Shown here piece by piece: positions 27,913-37,296 of a DNA stretch of 64,000 nt. The translations under genes and the position numbers were made by a program. Position 1 is the stretch's first letter, and the number at the start of each line of letters is the position of its first letter. Under the pieces are notes generated by a model that worked only from the letters and a program-made list of their open reading frames with translations, was not told the origin of the DNA and did not search any database. Source of the DNA: JBKHDT01 sp049974825 (GTDB taxonomy: Bacteria; Pseudomonadota; Gammaproteobacteria; Halothiobacillales; Halothiobacillaceae); NCBI GenBank assembly GCA_049974825.1, contig JBNGDJ010000001.1:1-64000 (forward strand), in the 5' to 3' direction.

Positions 27913-29619
27913 TCAGGGGTTCAGGCCTGCTGTCCGGCCGGATTCCTCCACCGAAGCAGTCTCCACCGCATCCTGCCTGGTCGTGGTCCCGACCAGCACG
28001 AGGAAGGTCGTCCAGGTATCCAGCCGCAGGCGCTCAGGCAGTCCGCGGCTCTGAAAAAACCGGCGCAAGGCCTGCTCCGTGTTTGGCCCAAACGCACCGT
28101 CAATCCGGTCCTGGTAGTACCCCACTTGCGCCAGACGCGCCTGGACCCAGCGAACCCGTGCTTCCCATTCAGCCGACTCGGGGAAGGTCCCTGCAGCGAG
28201 CACGTAATCGCGCCCGGCCACCGTCCAGTGGCACAGGGGCGAATCATCAAGGCCTGACAGGGTTTCCTGCACACCCTCGGGCACCGGCAGCAGCTGCCAG
28301 CCGGCTTCCGCCAGCCAGGCCGCTTGGGTCATGGCGGTTTCGGGGGTAATCCGTGCAAGTATCCGCGCCTTGGCGGGCGGAACACCGAGCTTGTCGAAAC
28401 AGGCCAGCACTTCAGGCTGAGCCTGCACCGAAATTTTCGGTTGCGTGGACAGCAAGCCAAGCAGGCCGGGCACTCGGGCGTCATAACCTGCCGAACGCTC
28501 CATGGCGGGCGCTCGACGGTCATTCTCTGGCTGCTTTGGGCTCGCCTGCCCCGTGCCCACATCCGCAGGCGCCGGCGCATCCTCCATGTCCTGCCGGGTC
28601 GCGGTCGGATCAGAGGGCGCGGAGTCGCTCCAGGGCAGGTTCCAGGCTGCCAGGGCATCACCGGGCCAGTGCCCGGAGCGCGAATCGATGACGACCCAGG
28701 TTGCAACTGCCGCAACCAGCACCAGAATCGACGCGGCAACCTGCGCCAGCCCGAGACTGCGGGGACGGGCGCCAAGCGTCAGGCGCAACTCGGTCGCGGC
28801 CTCTTCCAGCAGGCGACTGTCGATCACTTCGCGCTCTCGGGCCAGGACCCCGTAAAGGGCCCGGTCCATCAGCTGGTGAACCCTGCGGGGGTTGCCGCCG
28901 GTCAGCCGGTGCAGCGTCGCCGCAGCTCCGCGCCCAAGCCGGATCCGGTTGCCCGCCCCGGCGTGCGCCAGCCGAAAGCGCACGTAGTCGTCAACTTCGT
29001 CACGGGCCAGCGCCTGGGGTCGAACATGCAAAGCGATTCGCGAGGCCAGCTGCCGCAGGCGGTGGTCGGCCAGCATGCCTTCCAGCTCGGTCTGCCCGCT
29101 GAGCACGATCTGCAACAGCTTGTGCTGACGCGTCTCCAGATTGGAAAGCATGCGAATCAGCTCAAGCGAGCCGGTATCGAGCTGCTGGGCATCATCCAGC
29201 ACCAGTACGCAGGGGTGACCGGCCTTGTGCTGTTCCAGAAGAAAGGCATTCAGGCGGTCTACGTCGGTGGCCATGCTGCCGGTGGGCTCCAGGCCAAAAT
29301 CCCGAAGGATCGCAGCCAGCAACTCGGCGCCCTGAAGAAAGGCATTGAATACCCAGGCCACCCGCGCCTGGCGGGCATGCAGGTCACCCAGCAGCCGCCG
29401 CAGCAGGGTGGTTTTCCCCGTTCCGACCTCGCCAGTCAGCAGGACAAAGCCCTTGCCGGCAAGCACGCTGTGAAGCAGTTCACCGTACCAGCCCTCTACC
29501 CTGTCCCCGCGATAGAAGCTCTCCGCATCCGGAGTCTGCGGGAACGGGTTGCGCGAAAGGCCCAGCCGCTGGACATGCAGCGGCAGGCTGGCTCCGGGTT
29601 GTTCCGACTTGTCGGTCAT
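27913..29619 (-). CDS. mshM: ExeA/MshM-type AAA ATPase with peptidoglycan-binding domain
   Basis: Inner-membrane ATPase of 568 residues that probably helps the secretin through the cell wall. The cytosolic AAA domain has the family start LGLSRNPFPQTPDAESFY, Walker A GEVGTGKTTL near 68 and Walker B CVLVLDDAQQL near 138. A transmembrane helix follows (about 293-313), then a Pro/Asp linker. A C-terminal peptidoglycan-binding domain contains VQARLAQVGYYQDRIDGAFG. MshM/ExeA is the nearest family. A 132-bp gap with no gene separates it from the assembly ATPase downstream. Confidence 0.88.
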   Translation of the reverse strand: MTDKSEQPGASLPLHVQRLGLSRNPFPQTPDAESFYRGDRVEGWYGELLHSVLAGKGFVLLTGEVGTGKTTLLRRLLGDLHARQARVAWVFNAFLQGAELLAAILRDFGLEPTGSMATDVDRLNAFLLEQHKAGHPCVLVLDDAQQLDTGSLELIRMLSNLETRQHKLLQIVLSGQTELEGMLADHRLRQLASRIALHVRPQALARDEVDDYVRFRLAHAGAGNRIRLGRGAAATLHRLTGGNPRRVHQLMDRALYGVLAREREVIDSRLLEEAATELRLTLGARPRSLGLAQVAASILVLVAAVATWVVIDSRSGHWPGDALAAWNLPWSDSAPSDPTATRQDMEDAPAPADVGTGQASPKQPENDRRAPAMERSAGYDARVPGLLGLLSTQPKISVQAQPEVLACFDKLGVPPAKARILARITPETAMTQAAWLAEAGWQLLPVPEGVQETLSGLDDSPLCHWTVAGRDYVLAAGTFPESAEWEARVRWVQARLAQVGYYQDRIDGAFGPNTEQALRRFFQSRGLPERLRLDTWTTFLVLVGTTTRQDAVETASVEESGRTAGLNP

Positions 29620-29636
29620 TCGGGCATACCTCCCGA

Positions 29637-30593
29637 TTATTGCCGTTGCCGGTACTTGGAAATCAGCTCAAGGTTCGCGGTGGCCTCCCGGTCTTCCGGC
29701 ACCCGGCCGAGCAATGTTCGGTACAGGCGCTCGGCGCGGTCATGGTCACCGGCACGCAGGGCAACCCAGGCCTCTGCCCGCAACAATGTGAGCGAGGGCT
29801 CCGGCAGGTGCTCCCGCAACTTGCCCACTGCGCTTCGTGCCGCTTCCAGATCACCGGCCCGGGTCACCTCCACCCACTCGGCAATCCGCTGCCGATCCGG
29901 CCGGTCCTCTGCACCATGAGTCCGGCGCACCTCCCGCACCGCGGGCGGCTCATCCCGTATTTGGCCAGCAGGCTCTTCCTCAGCCAACACAGGCGTCGGA
30001 CCGGACGGCTCAGCGCCGCCTTGATCACCCGGTTGCTCTGCCTGGGCCGCCGAGCGCTCGCGGTCATCCTGCAAATCCGGAGCAGGTTCCGAAACCACCG
30101 GGGTCGAGGTGCTGTCCGGAGACCCGGCCGTCTCCGTTTTTGCGGCGGCTTCGGGCGCCTGGGCGACCGGCTGCGTATCATCCACAGGCGCATGAGCGCG
30201 CTCTGACTCGGCGACCGGCTGAACTGCACTGTCACGAGGCATGACAGCCGGTCCCGAATCCCGGTCATCGGGCAGGCCCTGCGACGCAGGATCGGAAGTG
30301 TCCCCTCCAGCCCGTGATTGGGGCGCCGCGACCGAGGACGCTGTCGCGAGAGTGTCGACAGAACCGGCTTCGACGATTTCTTCATCGAGCGCCTGGAAAC
30401 TCGGGGACGCCTCATCTCTTGTCGTCAGGGCCAACAAAGACCCGGCAATCCCGAAACCGGCCAGGGCCAGCACAGCCCCGGCCAGCAAACGACGACCCGT
30501 CCGCCGCGGTGGCTTGCGCCGCCCGGGCAGCGGTGGAAGGTCGCCCGACGGCTGACCCTCCGCCGAGCGGATGGCGTCGTAGATCAGACTCAC
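29637..30593 (-). CDS. MshN/GspB-like TPR protein
   Basis: Inner-membrane protein of 318 residues: a short cytosolic N-terminus (MSLIYDAIRSAEG), one transmembrane helix (about 36-56), a long Pro/Glu/Asp-rich periplasmic linker and a C-terminal TPR pair (SLTLLRAEAWVALRAGDHDRAERLYRTLL). Layout and position between the secretin and the ExeA-type ATPase match MshN. The start is GTG with a 4-bp overlap (GTGA) to the secretin gene. It may tether the secretin or the ATPase; the exact role is not known. Confidence 0.7.
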   Translation of the reverse strand: MSLIYDAIRSAEGQPSGDLPPLPGRRKPPRRTGRRLLAGAVLALAGFGIAGSLLALTTRDEASPSFQALDEEIVEAGSVDTLATASSVAAPQSRAGGDTSDPASQGLPDDRDSGPAVMPRDSAVQPVAESERAHAPVDDTQPVAQAPEAAAKTETAGSPDSTSTPVVSEPAPDLQDDRERSAAQAEQPGDQGGAEPSGPTPVLAEEEPAGQIRDEPPAVREVRRTHGAEDRPDRQRIAEWVEVTRAGDLEAARSAVGKLREHLPEPSLTLLRAEAWVALRAGDHDRAERLYRTLLGRVPEDREATANLELISKYRQRQ

Positions 30594-32299
30594 AGCACCT
30601 GCACCCGGATCACCATGACCAGCTCACGCGAGCGCTTGCGCGAGCTGGTGTTGCCGAACACCTTGCCGATCAGCGGTGCGCCGCTGCTGCCATCCGCGGT
30701 CTGCTGGTCGATGAGACCGCCGAGCACCACCACGTCGCCATCACGCATGGACAGCATCGACGTAATGCCCTTGTAGGCGACCTGCGGCAGGGTCACCTTG
30801 TTGCCCTGTCCAACGTCCTGGAGGACGAGGCTCTGGCGATCAACCTCGCTCTGCATGGGATGGACCAGAAGCTCGACCTTGCCGTTTTCGTCGATGGAGG
30901 GCATCACGCCGATGATCACGCCGCTGAAAACCGAATCCGTCTGGACCTCGGTGGACACCAGACTGTCCGTGGTCGACGGGCTCACCGTGGTGCGGGTCTC
31001 GGAAACGTAGCGGTTGGTCTGCCCTACGCTGAGGATGGCCGGCGTGTGGTTTCGCACCCGCACACTGGGGTTCGAAAGGATCTGCACGCTGCCGAAGGCC
31101 TCAAGCGCATCCACCGTCACCGAGATCGCCGGAGACGAGAAACCAATACCGAACGACGAGGTGTCCGCGCCGGCAATCCCCACATCCTGTCCGCCAAAGG
31201 TGATGTCGCGCGCGGGCAACCACATACCCTTATCGCCGGTATAGCCGGTTGAGCCGCCGCTGATGGTGGCCGGCGCCGTGCCCAAGGTGCTGGCTACCCG
31301 GTCACGCAGGAGGTTCCAGTCCAGCCCCCAGCGGAAATCGTCGTTGAGGCTCACATCCAGCAGCTGCGCTTCGATCAGCACCTGCCGCCCCATGACTTCC
31401 TTGAGGTTGCCCACCAGGTTGGCGACCCGCTTGACTTGAGAGGGTCGCGCACGGATCTCGAGCGTCCCGGAAGCACGGTTGATCGAGTAACCGGCGCTGC
31501 CCGGGCGGATTGTCAACGTGTCCTCTTCTTCGTCTTCTTCCTTTGACTGTCCCAGGATACGCTGCAGTGCCAGGTCGAGCTGCTCGTAGGGGTCCGCCGA
31601 TCCCGCGGTACCTCCACGAAGCGAAAAATCGCCCTGGATCAGGTTGTCCGCACCACCCCCGTCGCCGCTGCTGCCGCCACCGAAGACATTGCCCCCGGCC
31701 GCAAGATTCAGATCCATGACGGTATTCAGGAAGTCGACGTTGAACAGGCGATCCTCATAGACGCCGATGCGAATGACGTTGCCGCGCCGTTCAACCGCCA
31801 GGTCGAAGGCGTCGGCCACGTGGTCCAGCAGTTCCCGCGCGGTGACATCCGGCAGGAACAGCGACGCCCGCTTGTCGATATCCAGAACCTCGGGCTCCAC
31901 AATAAGGCTGGTGTCGGTTTCCTCCGCAAGTACCCGGAGCACCGCGGTCAGGGGCGCATCGTGCAGCCGCACGGTAACCACCATGTCCTCAAGCGGGTCG
32001 TACTCCGGCTCTACCGCCTCTTCCAGTGGCTCAGGTCCCTTTTCCTCGACGCTGGCACGAATCTCGTCGTTCACGCTCCGAAACTTGGCTGACTCTTCGG
32101 CAATGCGATCGGTCATCCGCTTGTACGCCTCGCGTTCCACCTCGCCCATGGTGGTCACGCTGCGCGGGGGATTCTGCGCACAACCGGCCAGCCCCATGGC
32201 CACGGCCAGAAGCGCGATCGACACCCTGCGCCCCCCCTTGCGAGAACCCCGGAGCGGATTGAGGCTGTGCTTGTTGAGCAAACGTGCTTGGCTCGTCAT
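30590..32299 (-). CDS. mshL: MSHA-type secretin lipoprotein MshL
   Basis: Outer-membrane secretin of 569 residues, the exit channel for the pilus. The lipoprotein signal ends in LAGC. An N-terminal secretin/TonB short domain (VTVRLHDAPLTAVLRVLAEETDTSLIVEP and TARELLDHVADAF) leads to the secretin core with VLIEAQLLDVSLNDDFRWGLDWN and VLSNPSVRVRNHTPAILSVGQ-like text, ending VVLGGLIDQQTADGSSG. ATG at 32299 is used; TTG at 32308 is a weak alternative. A single CGTTAACG lies 19 bp upstream of the start, in the 61-bp space after the preceding gene. Confidence 0.92.
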   Translation of the reverse strand: MTSQARLLNKHSLNPLRGSRKGGRRVSIALLAVAMGLAGCAQNPPRSVTTMGEVEREAYKRMTDRIAEESAKFRSVNDEIRASVEEKGPEPLEEAVEPEYDPLEDMVVTVRLHDAPLTAVLRVLAEETDTSLIVEPEVLDIDKRASLFLPDVTARELLDHVADAFDLAVERRGNVIRIGVYEDRLFNVDFLNTVMDLNLAAGGNVFGGGSSGDGGGADNLIQGDFSLRGGTAGSADPYEQLDLALQRILGQSKEEDEEEDTLTIRPGSAGYSINRASGTLEIRARPSQVKRVANLVGNLKEVMGRQVLIEAQLLDVSLNDDFRWGLDWNLLRDRVASTLGTAPATISGGSTGYTGDKGMWLPARDITFGGQDVGIAGADTSSFGIGFSSPAISVTVDALEAFGSVQILSNPSVRVRNHTPAILSVGQTNRYVSETRTTVSPSTTDSLVSTEVQTDSVFSGVIIGVMPSIDENGKVELLVHPMQSEVDRQSLVLQDVGQGNKVTLPQVAYKGITSMLSMRDGDVVVLGGLIDQQTADGSSGAPLIGKVFGNTSSRKRSRELVMVIRVQVL

Positions 32300-32360
32300 C
32301 CTGAACAACTATCCCGTCGTTAACGTTTGTGAGTCGTTTCGGCCCCGGTCATGGACCCGG

Positions 32361-33152
32361 TTATCGGTATTTCAGCCGCGCAGCCAGTTGGTCTGCCGAC
32401 AACATCCCGGACACCCCGTCGTACTGCGCCGAAAGCGGAGTGTTCGGCGGCGGCAGGCACACAGCGGCCGTCCGTGGTGGCGGAGAAAGATCTACGCCGC
32501 CCCCCGGTTCCATGCGCCCCTGCGGCCCGGGCAGAACCAGGGCCACTGCCGGGTAGCCGAGAATGTCCGTGCAATCCGGCGTATCACCCGCAAGCGCGGC
32601 CATGTGCGTCTGTGCCGGATCAAGCGACACTTCGCTGCCATCCGGTGCCTCAATCGGCGGTTCCTGATCTTCGGTTCCGGCGTCTTCGTCCGACTCAGGC
32701 TGGGGCTGTACGATCGACAGCCAGCGCAGCCCCTCCAGAAGATGATCGACACCCTGCTCCGCCATACCCTGTGGCAGGCGTTGCGTCTGCCGAGTCAGAT
32801 CAATCGGTTCTCCCCGGTACACGCTGAAAAACCCCCGCTTGACGGTTGCCGGACTGGACAACCCAAGCGTCTGGTACGGAATCCAGCCGAACCCGGCATC
32901 GCTGGTGCAGCTGCCGGAGGGCGCGCGGCTCTCGTGCCCGTCGCCCTCCAGGTCCGGGCAAGGCAGCCGATGCTGCAACGCCGCGTACTCGACCACGCGG
33001 GCAAGAATCCGGTCGACCTCGCTCTGCGCCTGGTCCCGGCCCTTGCCTTCAACGACCAGATTGGCTGCGAGGATGGCCGCCCCACCGACCAACGCCGTGA
33101 CCACCAGGGCCACGGCCACCTCGACGAGCGAAAATCCACAGTTCCGGTTCAT
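32361..33152 (-). CDS. Minor prepilin-like protein (LPCPD family, short form)
   Basis: Prepilin-like protein of 263 residues with a very short leader MNRNCG/FSLVEVAVALVVTALVG and Glu5. HRLPCPDLEGDG near residue 64 links it to the three large proteins at 20.3-24.8 kb, but it lacks their Ala-rich hydrophobic segment. A disordered acidic-Pro insert lies near residues 150-175. The ATG overlaps the upstream gene stop by 4 bp. It is probably a minor pilin that joins the same fibre. Confidence 0.8.
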   Translation of the reverse strand: MNRNCGFSLVEVAVALVVTALVGGAAILAANLVVEGKGRDQAQSEVDRILARVVEYAALQHRLPCPDLEGDGHESRAPSGSCTSDAGFGWIPYQTLGLSSPATVKRGFFSVYRGEPIDLTRQTQRLPQGMAEQGVDHLLEGLRWLSIVQPQPESDEDAGTEDQEPPIEAPDGSEVSLDPAQTHMAALAGDTPDCTDILGYPAVALVLPGPQGRMEPGGGVDLSPPPRTAAVCLPPPNTPLSAQYDGVSGMLSADQLAARLKYR

Positions 33153-33808
33153 GGCGCCGGCAACTCCATGGCGAAATCGTGGTCCAGCTGGCCCTGCAGG
33201 GTTTCCATTTGCTTGAGCAAATCCTGCAGCTTGTCGATGTCGACCTCCTCGCCGCGCTCCGCTTCCCGTTCGATCTCTTCGGCCAACGCCTGCAGATCCC
33301 GAGCGATCGCAACATTGTTGCGGAGCTGGCCAAGATCAATGCCACCGATCGCTTCGTTGCCCGTGATCTCGGCCATGCGCACAAGTGCCGAATCCAGACG
33401 GTCCAGGTCCGGTTTGGGCTCGGCTGCAATAGCGGTCATTTCCCGCTGGATGGCGTTGAGTTCAGCCAGTTCCTCGTCGCTGAGCTGCGGCCCGACCGGC
33501 TCGGGCAGCTCAGGTACCGGTGCCCGGGGCGTTTGCTCTTCCGCCGGCTCATCGGGCGCTTGCTCCCAGGGACGCGGGGCCTCGTCAACCGACGACAGAT
33601 CCGCAGGCTGGTCTCCCGCATCGGGTCGAGGCGACGGTTCAGGCATCTTCGCCGGCTCGTCTGCGCTTTCGTTGACGGCCGGTGCCTGCCCGGTGCCCGG
33701 GGACGACGCCACGGGTTCTTCGCGCCCGTGATAGACAATCTCCATGACAAGCAGGGCGCCCAACATCAGGGCAATCAGAACCGTCAGAACCTTGCTGGTC
33801 GTGCTCAT
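33149..33808 (-). CDS. Hypothetical membrane-anchored coiled-coil protein
   Basis: I do not recognise a family. The 219-residue protein has one N-terminal transmembrane helix (about 5-27) and a periplasmic Pro/Glu/Asp-rich linker (30-110). A C-terminal helical region (LSDEELAELNAIQREMTAI onward to LQDLLKQMETLQGQLDHDF) is likely coiled coil. It sits between the PilP-like gene and a minor pilin gene, overlapping the latter by 4 bp, so it is probably a structural part of this machine. Confidence 0.65.
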   Translation of the reverse strand: MSTTSKVLTVLIALMLGALLVMEIVYHGREEPVASSPGTGQAPAVNESADEPAKMPEPSPRPDAGDQPADLSSVDEAPRPWEQAPDEPAEEQTPRAPVPELPEPVGPQLSDEELAELNAIQREMTAIAAEPKPDLDRLDSALVRMAEITGNEAIGGIDLGQLRNNVAIARDLQALAEEIEREAERGEEVDIDKLQDLLKQMETLQGQLDHDFAMELPAP

Positions 33809-33853
33809 CGAAACTCACCCCGCGGGGAAGGCCCCGCACTACTGAAAACAACT

Positions 33854-33872
33854 GCCCGCCGACAAGGCGGGC
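33854..33872 (-). terminator. Hairpin inside the pilus operon
   Basis: GCCCGCC (33854-33860) pairs with GGCGGGC (33866-33872). On the minus strand the stem is followed by AGTTGTTTTC. It lies 6 bp after the stop of the PilP-like gene, in the 70-bp gap before the next gene. It may partly end transcription and set the ratio of upstream assembly parts to the genes downstream. Confidence 0.5.
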
Positions 33873-33878
33873 CCCTGG

Positions 33879-34454
33879 TCAGGGGTGCACGCGCCCGATC
33901 TTCGAATCGCCATCCATTCGAAGCACCAGTCTTTCCGAGCCGCGCTCGACGGTCACCTCGTCTGGCTCAATGCTGGCCACGACCCCGCCGGCATCCAGTT
34001 CATCGCCCTGACGGTAGAACCGGCCGTCAATCAGAGCCCGTGCCCGCTGTTCCGCCACGAAAATCATCTGAAGCACCGGGTCCGGCAGCGGTGGCGGCGC
34101 GGCTTCGGCAGCCGCCTGTGCCGCCGCCTCAGCCTGAGCTCTTGCCTCGGCTTCCTCGGCCAGCAGGACCTCCTCTTCCTGCTCAGGCTCAGGCGGCACC
34201 TGGGCCAGAAAGGTCCGCTCACCAAGACGGCGAGCGAGGCGCGCCTCCCGCGCAGCTTCATCAAGTAGATCAACCCGCGCCGAAGCAGTCACGAGATCCT
34301 CCTCAAGACGAAGCAGGGCCGGATTGGCGGCCGGGCGCTCCACGGGCATGGCTGCCAGCCCCTTGGCACTGCCCCGGACATACTCGTAATACAGGGCGCC
34401 CGCCACCACCAGGGAAAGCGCCAGAACCAGGCCGATCAGGCGAGCGGGATTCAC
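33879..34454 (-). CDS. PilP/GspC-like inner-membrane protein
   Basis: Predicted bitopic protein of 191 residues: one N-terminal helix (about 5-26), an Arg/Glu/Ala-rich helical linker, and a C-terminal beta domain reading FVAEQRARALIDGRFYRQGDELDAGGVVASI and SERLVLRM. This resembles the homology-region domain of GspC/PilP/MshK that docks onto the secretin. Order after a PilN-like gene supports a PilP role. Start GTG with 4-bp overlap (GTGA). Confidence 0.65.
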   Translation of the reverse strand: MNPARLIGLVLALSLVVAGALYYEYVRGSAKGLAAMPVERPAANPALLRLEEDLVTASARVDLLDEAAREARLARRLGERTFLAQVPPEPEQEEEVLLAEEAEARAQAEAAAQAAAEAAPPPLPDPVLQMIFVAEQRARALIDGRFYRQGDELDAGGVVASIEPDEVTVERGSERLVLRMDGDSKIGRVHP

Positions 34455-35908
34455 GAGACACCCTCCTTGCGCAGCAGATAGGAGAAGAAACCGGTACCGC
34501 GACTGCGACTGCCGGGATCCAGGGCTTCCGTGTCATAACCGGCGGCAGCCAGCCGTGAGACAAAGCGTGTCAGGTCGGCATCCGCCCCGGCATCAAACAT
34601 GCCTTCGATCCGATAGGCCGAACCCCCGTCCGCCGCCGCAATCCGCATAATGCGAATCCGGGCGTCACCCAGCGCATCCTGCAGATCCAGAAGGACAGTA
34701 CCGAGAGAAGGCCCCTGCCGGGCCGCCGCCAGGTCAGCCACCAATGTCAGGTCTTCCTCAATACCCTCGAGAAGGGCCGTTGGCGGGGGCAGGGCCGGCA
34801 TGTCAGCGGCAATGCGGTCGGCCTCGGCCTGCAGCAAAGCGGCGCGCGCCTGAAGGCTGTCGGCCTTCTCAAGGTTCTGGAAGGTCAGCAGGCCGAGACC
34901 GCAACTGGCCACGATGGCCGCCGCCGCCAGCGGTGTTCGAAACCGGTCCGCCAGATTCACGGCCCGCACCCAGGGCTCCTCAAGCACCGGGGTGCGAGAG
35001 ACCATGGACGCCAGCGATGGGTCATAACGCAGGAAGCGCGAAAAACGCAGGGGGGCAAGCGGCTCTTCAAGCATTTCGAGCTCGGGGCCGGCACCCAGGT
35101 CGCCTCCGGATTCCGGTACCGTAGAACCGCCCGCATCAGACGCCCGTTCGTCCACGGAGTCGTCCAGCTCAGGCTCTTCACCCGGCATGGGAATGGTTCG
35201 AACCTTGCCCTGGGCCGTAACCTCCTTGCCCAGACGGCCAGCCATTCGCCGCCGCAGGGCTTCTGCATGCGCCTCGGCATCCTCCGGGTCGGCGGCCAGG
35301 GTGGTGGCGAAGAGGTCAAACCAGTGAATGCGCTCGGCCTCGGCGATTGCGCGCCCAACCTGATCCCGTTCAACCCGCGAGAGCAGGGAGTCCAGGGCCG
35401 AATTGATGACTTCCGGCTCTTCCTGGTAGGCCACGACCGATTCATGCGCCATTTCGCCGCGATGCCAGGCCGCAAAATGCAACTGCCGTCCCCACCGGAC
35501 CGTCACGCAGCCATGTCGGCGCGTCAGAGCAACCAGCAACTGGCCCAGGGCGTGGCTGTCCACCGGGTAGGGCTGGCGATGAGCCCAGTCGCCATAGGCC
35601 TGCCAGTCCCGAAGGCGCACGGCGGTAAGAAAGCAGGAAGTAGTGCCGGACACCGAGTGGGTCCAGTGCGGCAGCAGGCGGGATTCGCCCTCAATCAGGC
35701 CTTCATTGCGCAGGCGCTTTTCGATGGTCGGCAGGGCGAAGCGCTTTTCGACCTCCGCCCGGTATAGACCAATGGTGGCCTCGGGAAAGTCCACCAGCAC
35801 CTGGGCCGGTCGGGACAAGCCGCTGCGCTCGGGGATGGCCTGCACGCCGCGCTTGCCGTCGACGGCATACCAGAGATCATCAACAATGCAGATCAGGGCG
35901 TCCTTCAT
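34451..35908 (-). CDS. PilN/GspL-like assembly protein with large N-terminal domain
   Basis: Predicted inner-membrane protein of 485 residues. The N-terminal 200 residues (ALICIVDDLWYAVDG..) resemble the cytoplasmic ASKHA-like domain of PilM/GspL-type proteins only loosely. A Pro/Glu-rich linker follows, then one transmembrane helix near 343-362 (LAAAAIVASCGLGLLTFQN). The periplasmic part is PilN-like with coiled coil and a ferredoxin-like fold (LGTVLLDLQDAL...YRIEGMF). It thus appears to fuse PilM-like and PilN-like functions. ATG at 35908 is preferred over GTG at 35914. Confidence 0.65.
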   Translation of the reverse strand: MKDALICIVDDLWYAVDGKRGVQAIPERSGLSRPAQVLVDFPEATIGLYRAEVEKRFALPTIEKRLRNEGLIEGESRLLPHWTHSVSGTTSCFLTAVRLRDWQAYGDWAHRQPYPVDSHALGQLLVALTRRHGCVTVRWGRQLHFAAWHRGEMAHESVVAYQEEPEVINSALDSLLSRVERDQVGRAIAEAERIHWFDLFATTLAADPEDAEAHAEALRRRMAGRLGKEVTAQGKVRTIPMPGEEPELDDSVDERASDAGGSTVPESGGDLGAGPELEMLEEPLAPLRFSRFLRYDPSLASMVSRTPVLEEPWVRAVNLADRFRTPLAAAAIVASCGLGLLTFQNLEKADSLQARAALLQAEADRIAADMPALPPPTALLEGIEEDLTLVADLAAARQGPSLGTVLLDLQDALGDARIRIMRIAAADGGSAYRIEGMFDAGADADLTRFVSRLAAAGYDTEALDPGSRSRGTGFFSYLLRKEGVS

Positions 35909-35915
35909 GGCCACC

Positions 35916-36410
35916 TCACTCCATCAGGCGGAAATAGGCGGTGCCACGCAGGGTCAGCCGAAGCGGCTGATCCACGACCTCGTTGACATCAAACAGCCCC
36001 GCGTCGACATGCGTGACCGCCAAGTCCAGCGACTCCACAGCAAAGTGCCGTGACTCGCCGAGCAGAACATCATTCAGTACCCGCTCCAGTTCGTCTCGAT
36101 CAAGCTGGACCTGGCGCAAAGACACCTGCCGCGCCCCCCACTGAGAGTCACGGTAATTGGTCCACTCCAGACGCTCATCAAGATCCTGGGCGAGCACGGC
36201 CAGTTGCGCCTGCCGTTCCGCGTCGGCTACCCGCTGCTCGGCCATGGCCCGGGCCTGTTCGGCGCCGCGCAGGGCTTCAGCGGCACGTTTTTGCTGCTGG
36301 CCGCTCCAGTACGCCGCCGCCAGCATGCCCATCATCAGAGCAACAAGCAGCCCGGTGAAGACCATGCCGGCATGCCGACGTGTTGCGACATGATGGTTCT
36401 TCCAACCCAC
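35916..36410 (-). CDS. PilO/MshJ-like small inner-membrane protein
   Basis: Predicted bitopic protein of 164 residues with one helix (about 17-36), a coiled-coil stretch (QQQKRAAEALRGAEQARAMAEQRVADAERQ is in the helix-forming part) and a small C-terminal domain ending QPLRLTLRGTAYFRL. Such a layout is typical of PilO/GspM/MshJ proteins that pair with PilN-like partners, and the next gene is PilN-like. The start is GTG at 36410; no ATG precedes the helix. Family assignment rests on layout and order, not on strong motifs. Confidence 0.55.
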   Translation of the reverse strand: MGWKNHHVATRRHAGMVFTGLLVALMMGMLAAAYWSGQQQKRAAEALRGAEQARAMAEQRVADAERQAQLAVLAQDLDERLEWTNYRDSQWGARQVSLRQVQLDRDELERVLNDVLLGESRHFAVESLDLAVTHVDAGLFDVNEVVDQPLRLTLRGTAYFRLME

Positions 36411-36414
36411 GAGG

Positions 36415-37281
36415 TCACTGCTCCATGATCCAGTGTGCGGTCAGCAGGACGACCCGGTCCTCATCGAAGGTCCGGCCTTCCTGAGTTCCGTCTTCGGCCA
36501 CGGTACCAATGCCTTCCTGCTGCGCGACAGTGTTGTTCGCCAACCACTGGTGGCCAGGTCGGTTGGCCGTTTCCGAATCCTCGTTGGTGTTCGCGGTCTG
36601 GATGCGGAAGCGCCCTTCCAGTGCATCCGGCTTGCCGTCAATCACCTGGTCCAGATACCGGGCCAGGTCCGGTGTCAGGCCACGAAGCACCATGACATTG
36701 CCCGCACCACTTTCAGTGCCGGCCGGGTTCCACTGAAAGCAGACCTGCAATTCAACCGCATTGCCATTGGTATCCTGATAGACGTAGCGATCCTCGCGGC
36801 CTTCACCGCGCCCCGGCGGCATCCGGATGCCGATACGCTGCATCAGCGCGCGGAGGTTCTGATCGGCCAGCTCGCGGTCGCCCTCACCGACCTCGCCCTC
36901 GTTGTAGCCCTGGCCATTGCAGATCTTCAGACCGGTATTGGCGAAGTTTTCGGGAATGCCGGCCAGCGCGCCGTCCAGATTGCCCCCCTCACCGGTGCTT
37001 GATCCGCCAATGGTCGCCTCCTCGCCATTGACCATGTAGGTTGGCGAGGTCTGCACATCACCGAGAACAACACCGGTGCGGTTGTAGTACTCGTCGTAGG
37101 CCTTTTTCCAGCCGCTGACGAACTTGTTGGAGATCTTCGCGTACTCGGCGTTTCGCTGAACATCCTTTCCGATCATGACCGCACCGACGATCAGGCCGAT
37201 GATCACCAGCACGATCGCCATTTCGATCAGGGTGAAGCCGCCGACCCGTCGGCGCATCCCGACTTGCTCGATCACTCGCAT
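36415..37281 (-). CDS. Type IV pilin-like protein, second gene of operon
   Basis: Prepilin of 288 residues with leader MRVIEQVGMRRRVGG cleaved before FTLIEMAIVLVIIGLI (Glu5 present). After the helix comes MIGKDVQRNAEYAKI, then a large globular part with MPPGRGEGREDRYVYQD, LQVCFQWN, and LTPDLARYLDQVIDGKPDA. These segments are shared with the first pilin (37.3-38.1 kb) and the last gene of the operon. ATG at 37281 is used because the longer frame begins at TTG. It may be a major or minor pilin subunit. Confidence 0.88.
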   Translation of the reverse strand: MRVIEQVGMRRRVGGFTLIEMAIVLVIIGLIVGAVMIGKDVQRNAEYAKISNKFVSGWKKAYDEYYNRTGVVLGDVQTSPTYMVNGEEATIGGSSTGEGGNLDGALAGIPENFANTGLKICNGQGYNEGEVGEGDRELADQNLRALMQRIGIRMPPGRGEGREDRYVYQDTNGNAVELQVCFQWNPAGTESGAGNVMVLRGLTPDLARYLDQVIDGKPDALEGRFRIQTANTNEDSETANRPGHQWLANNTVAQQEGIGTVAEDGTQEGRTFDEDRVVLLTAHWIMEQ

Positions 37282-37296
37282 GCCCAAACTCCTGCC

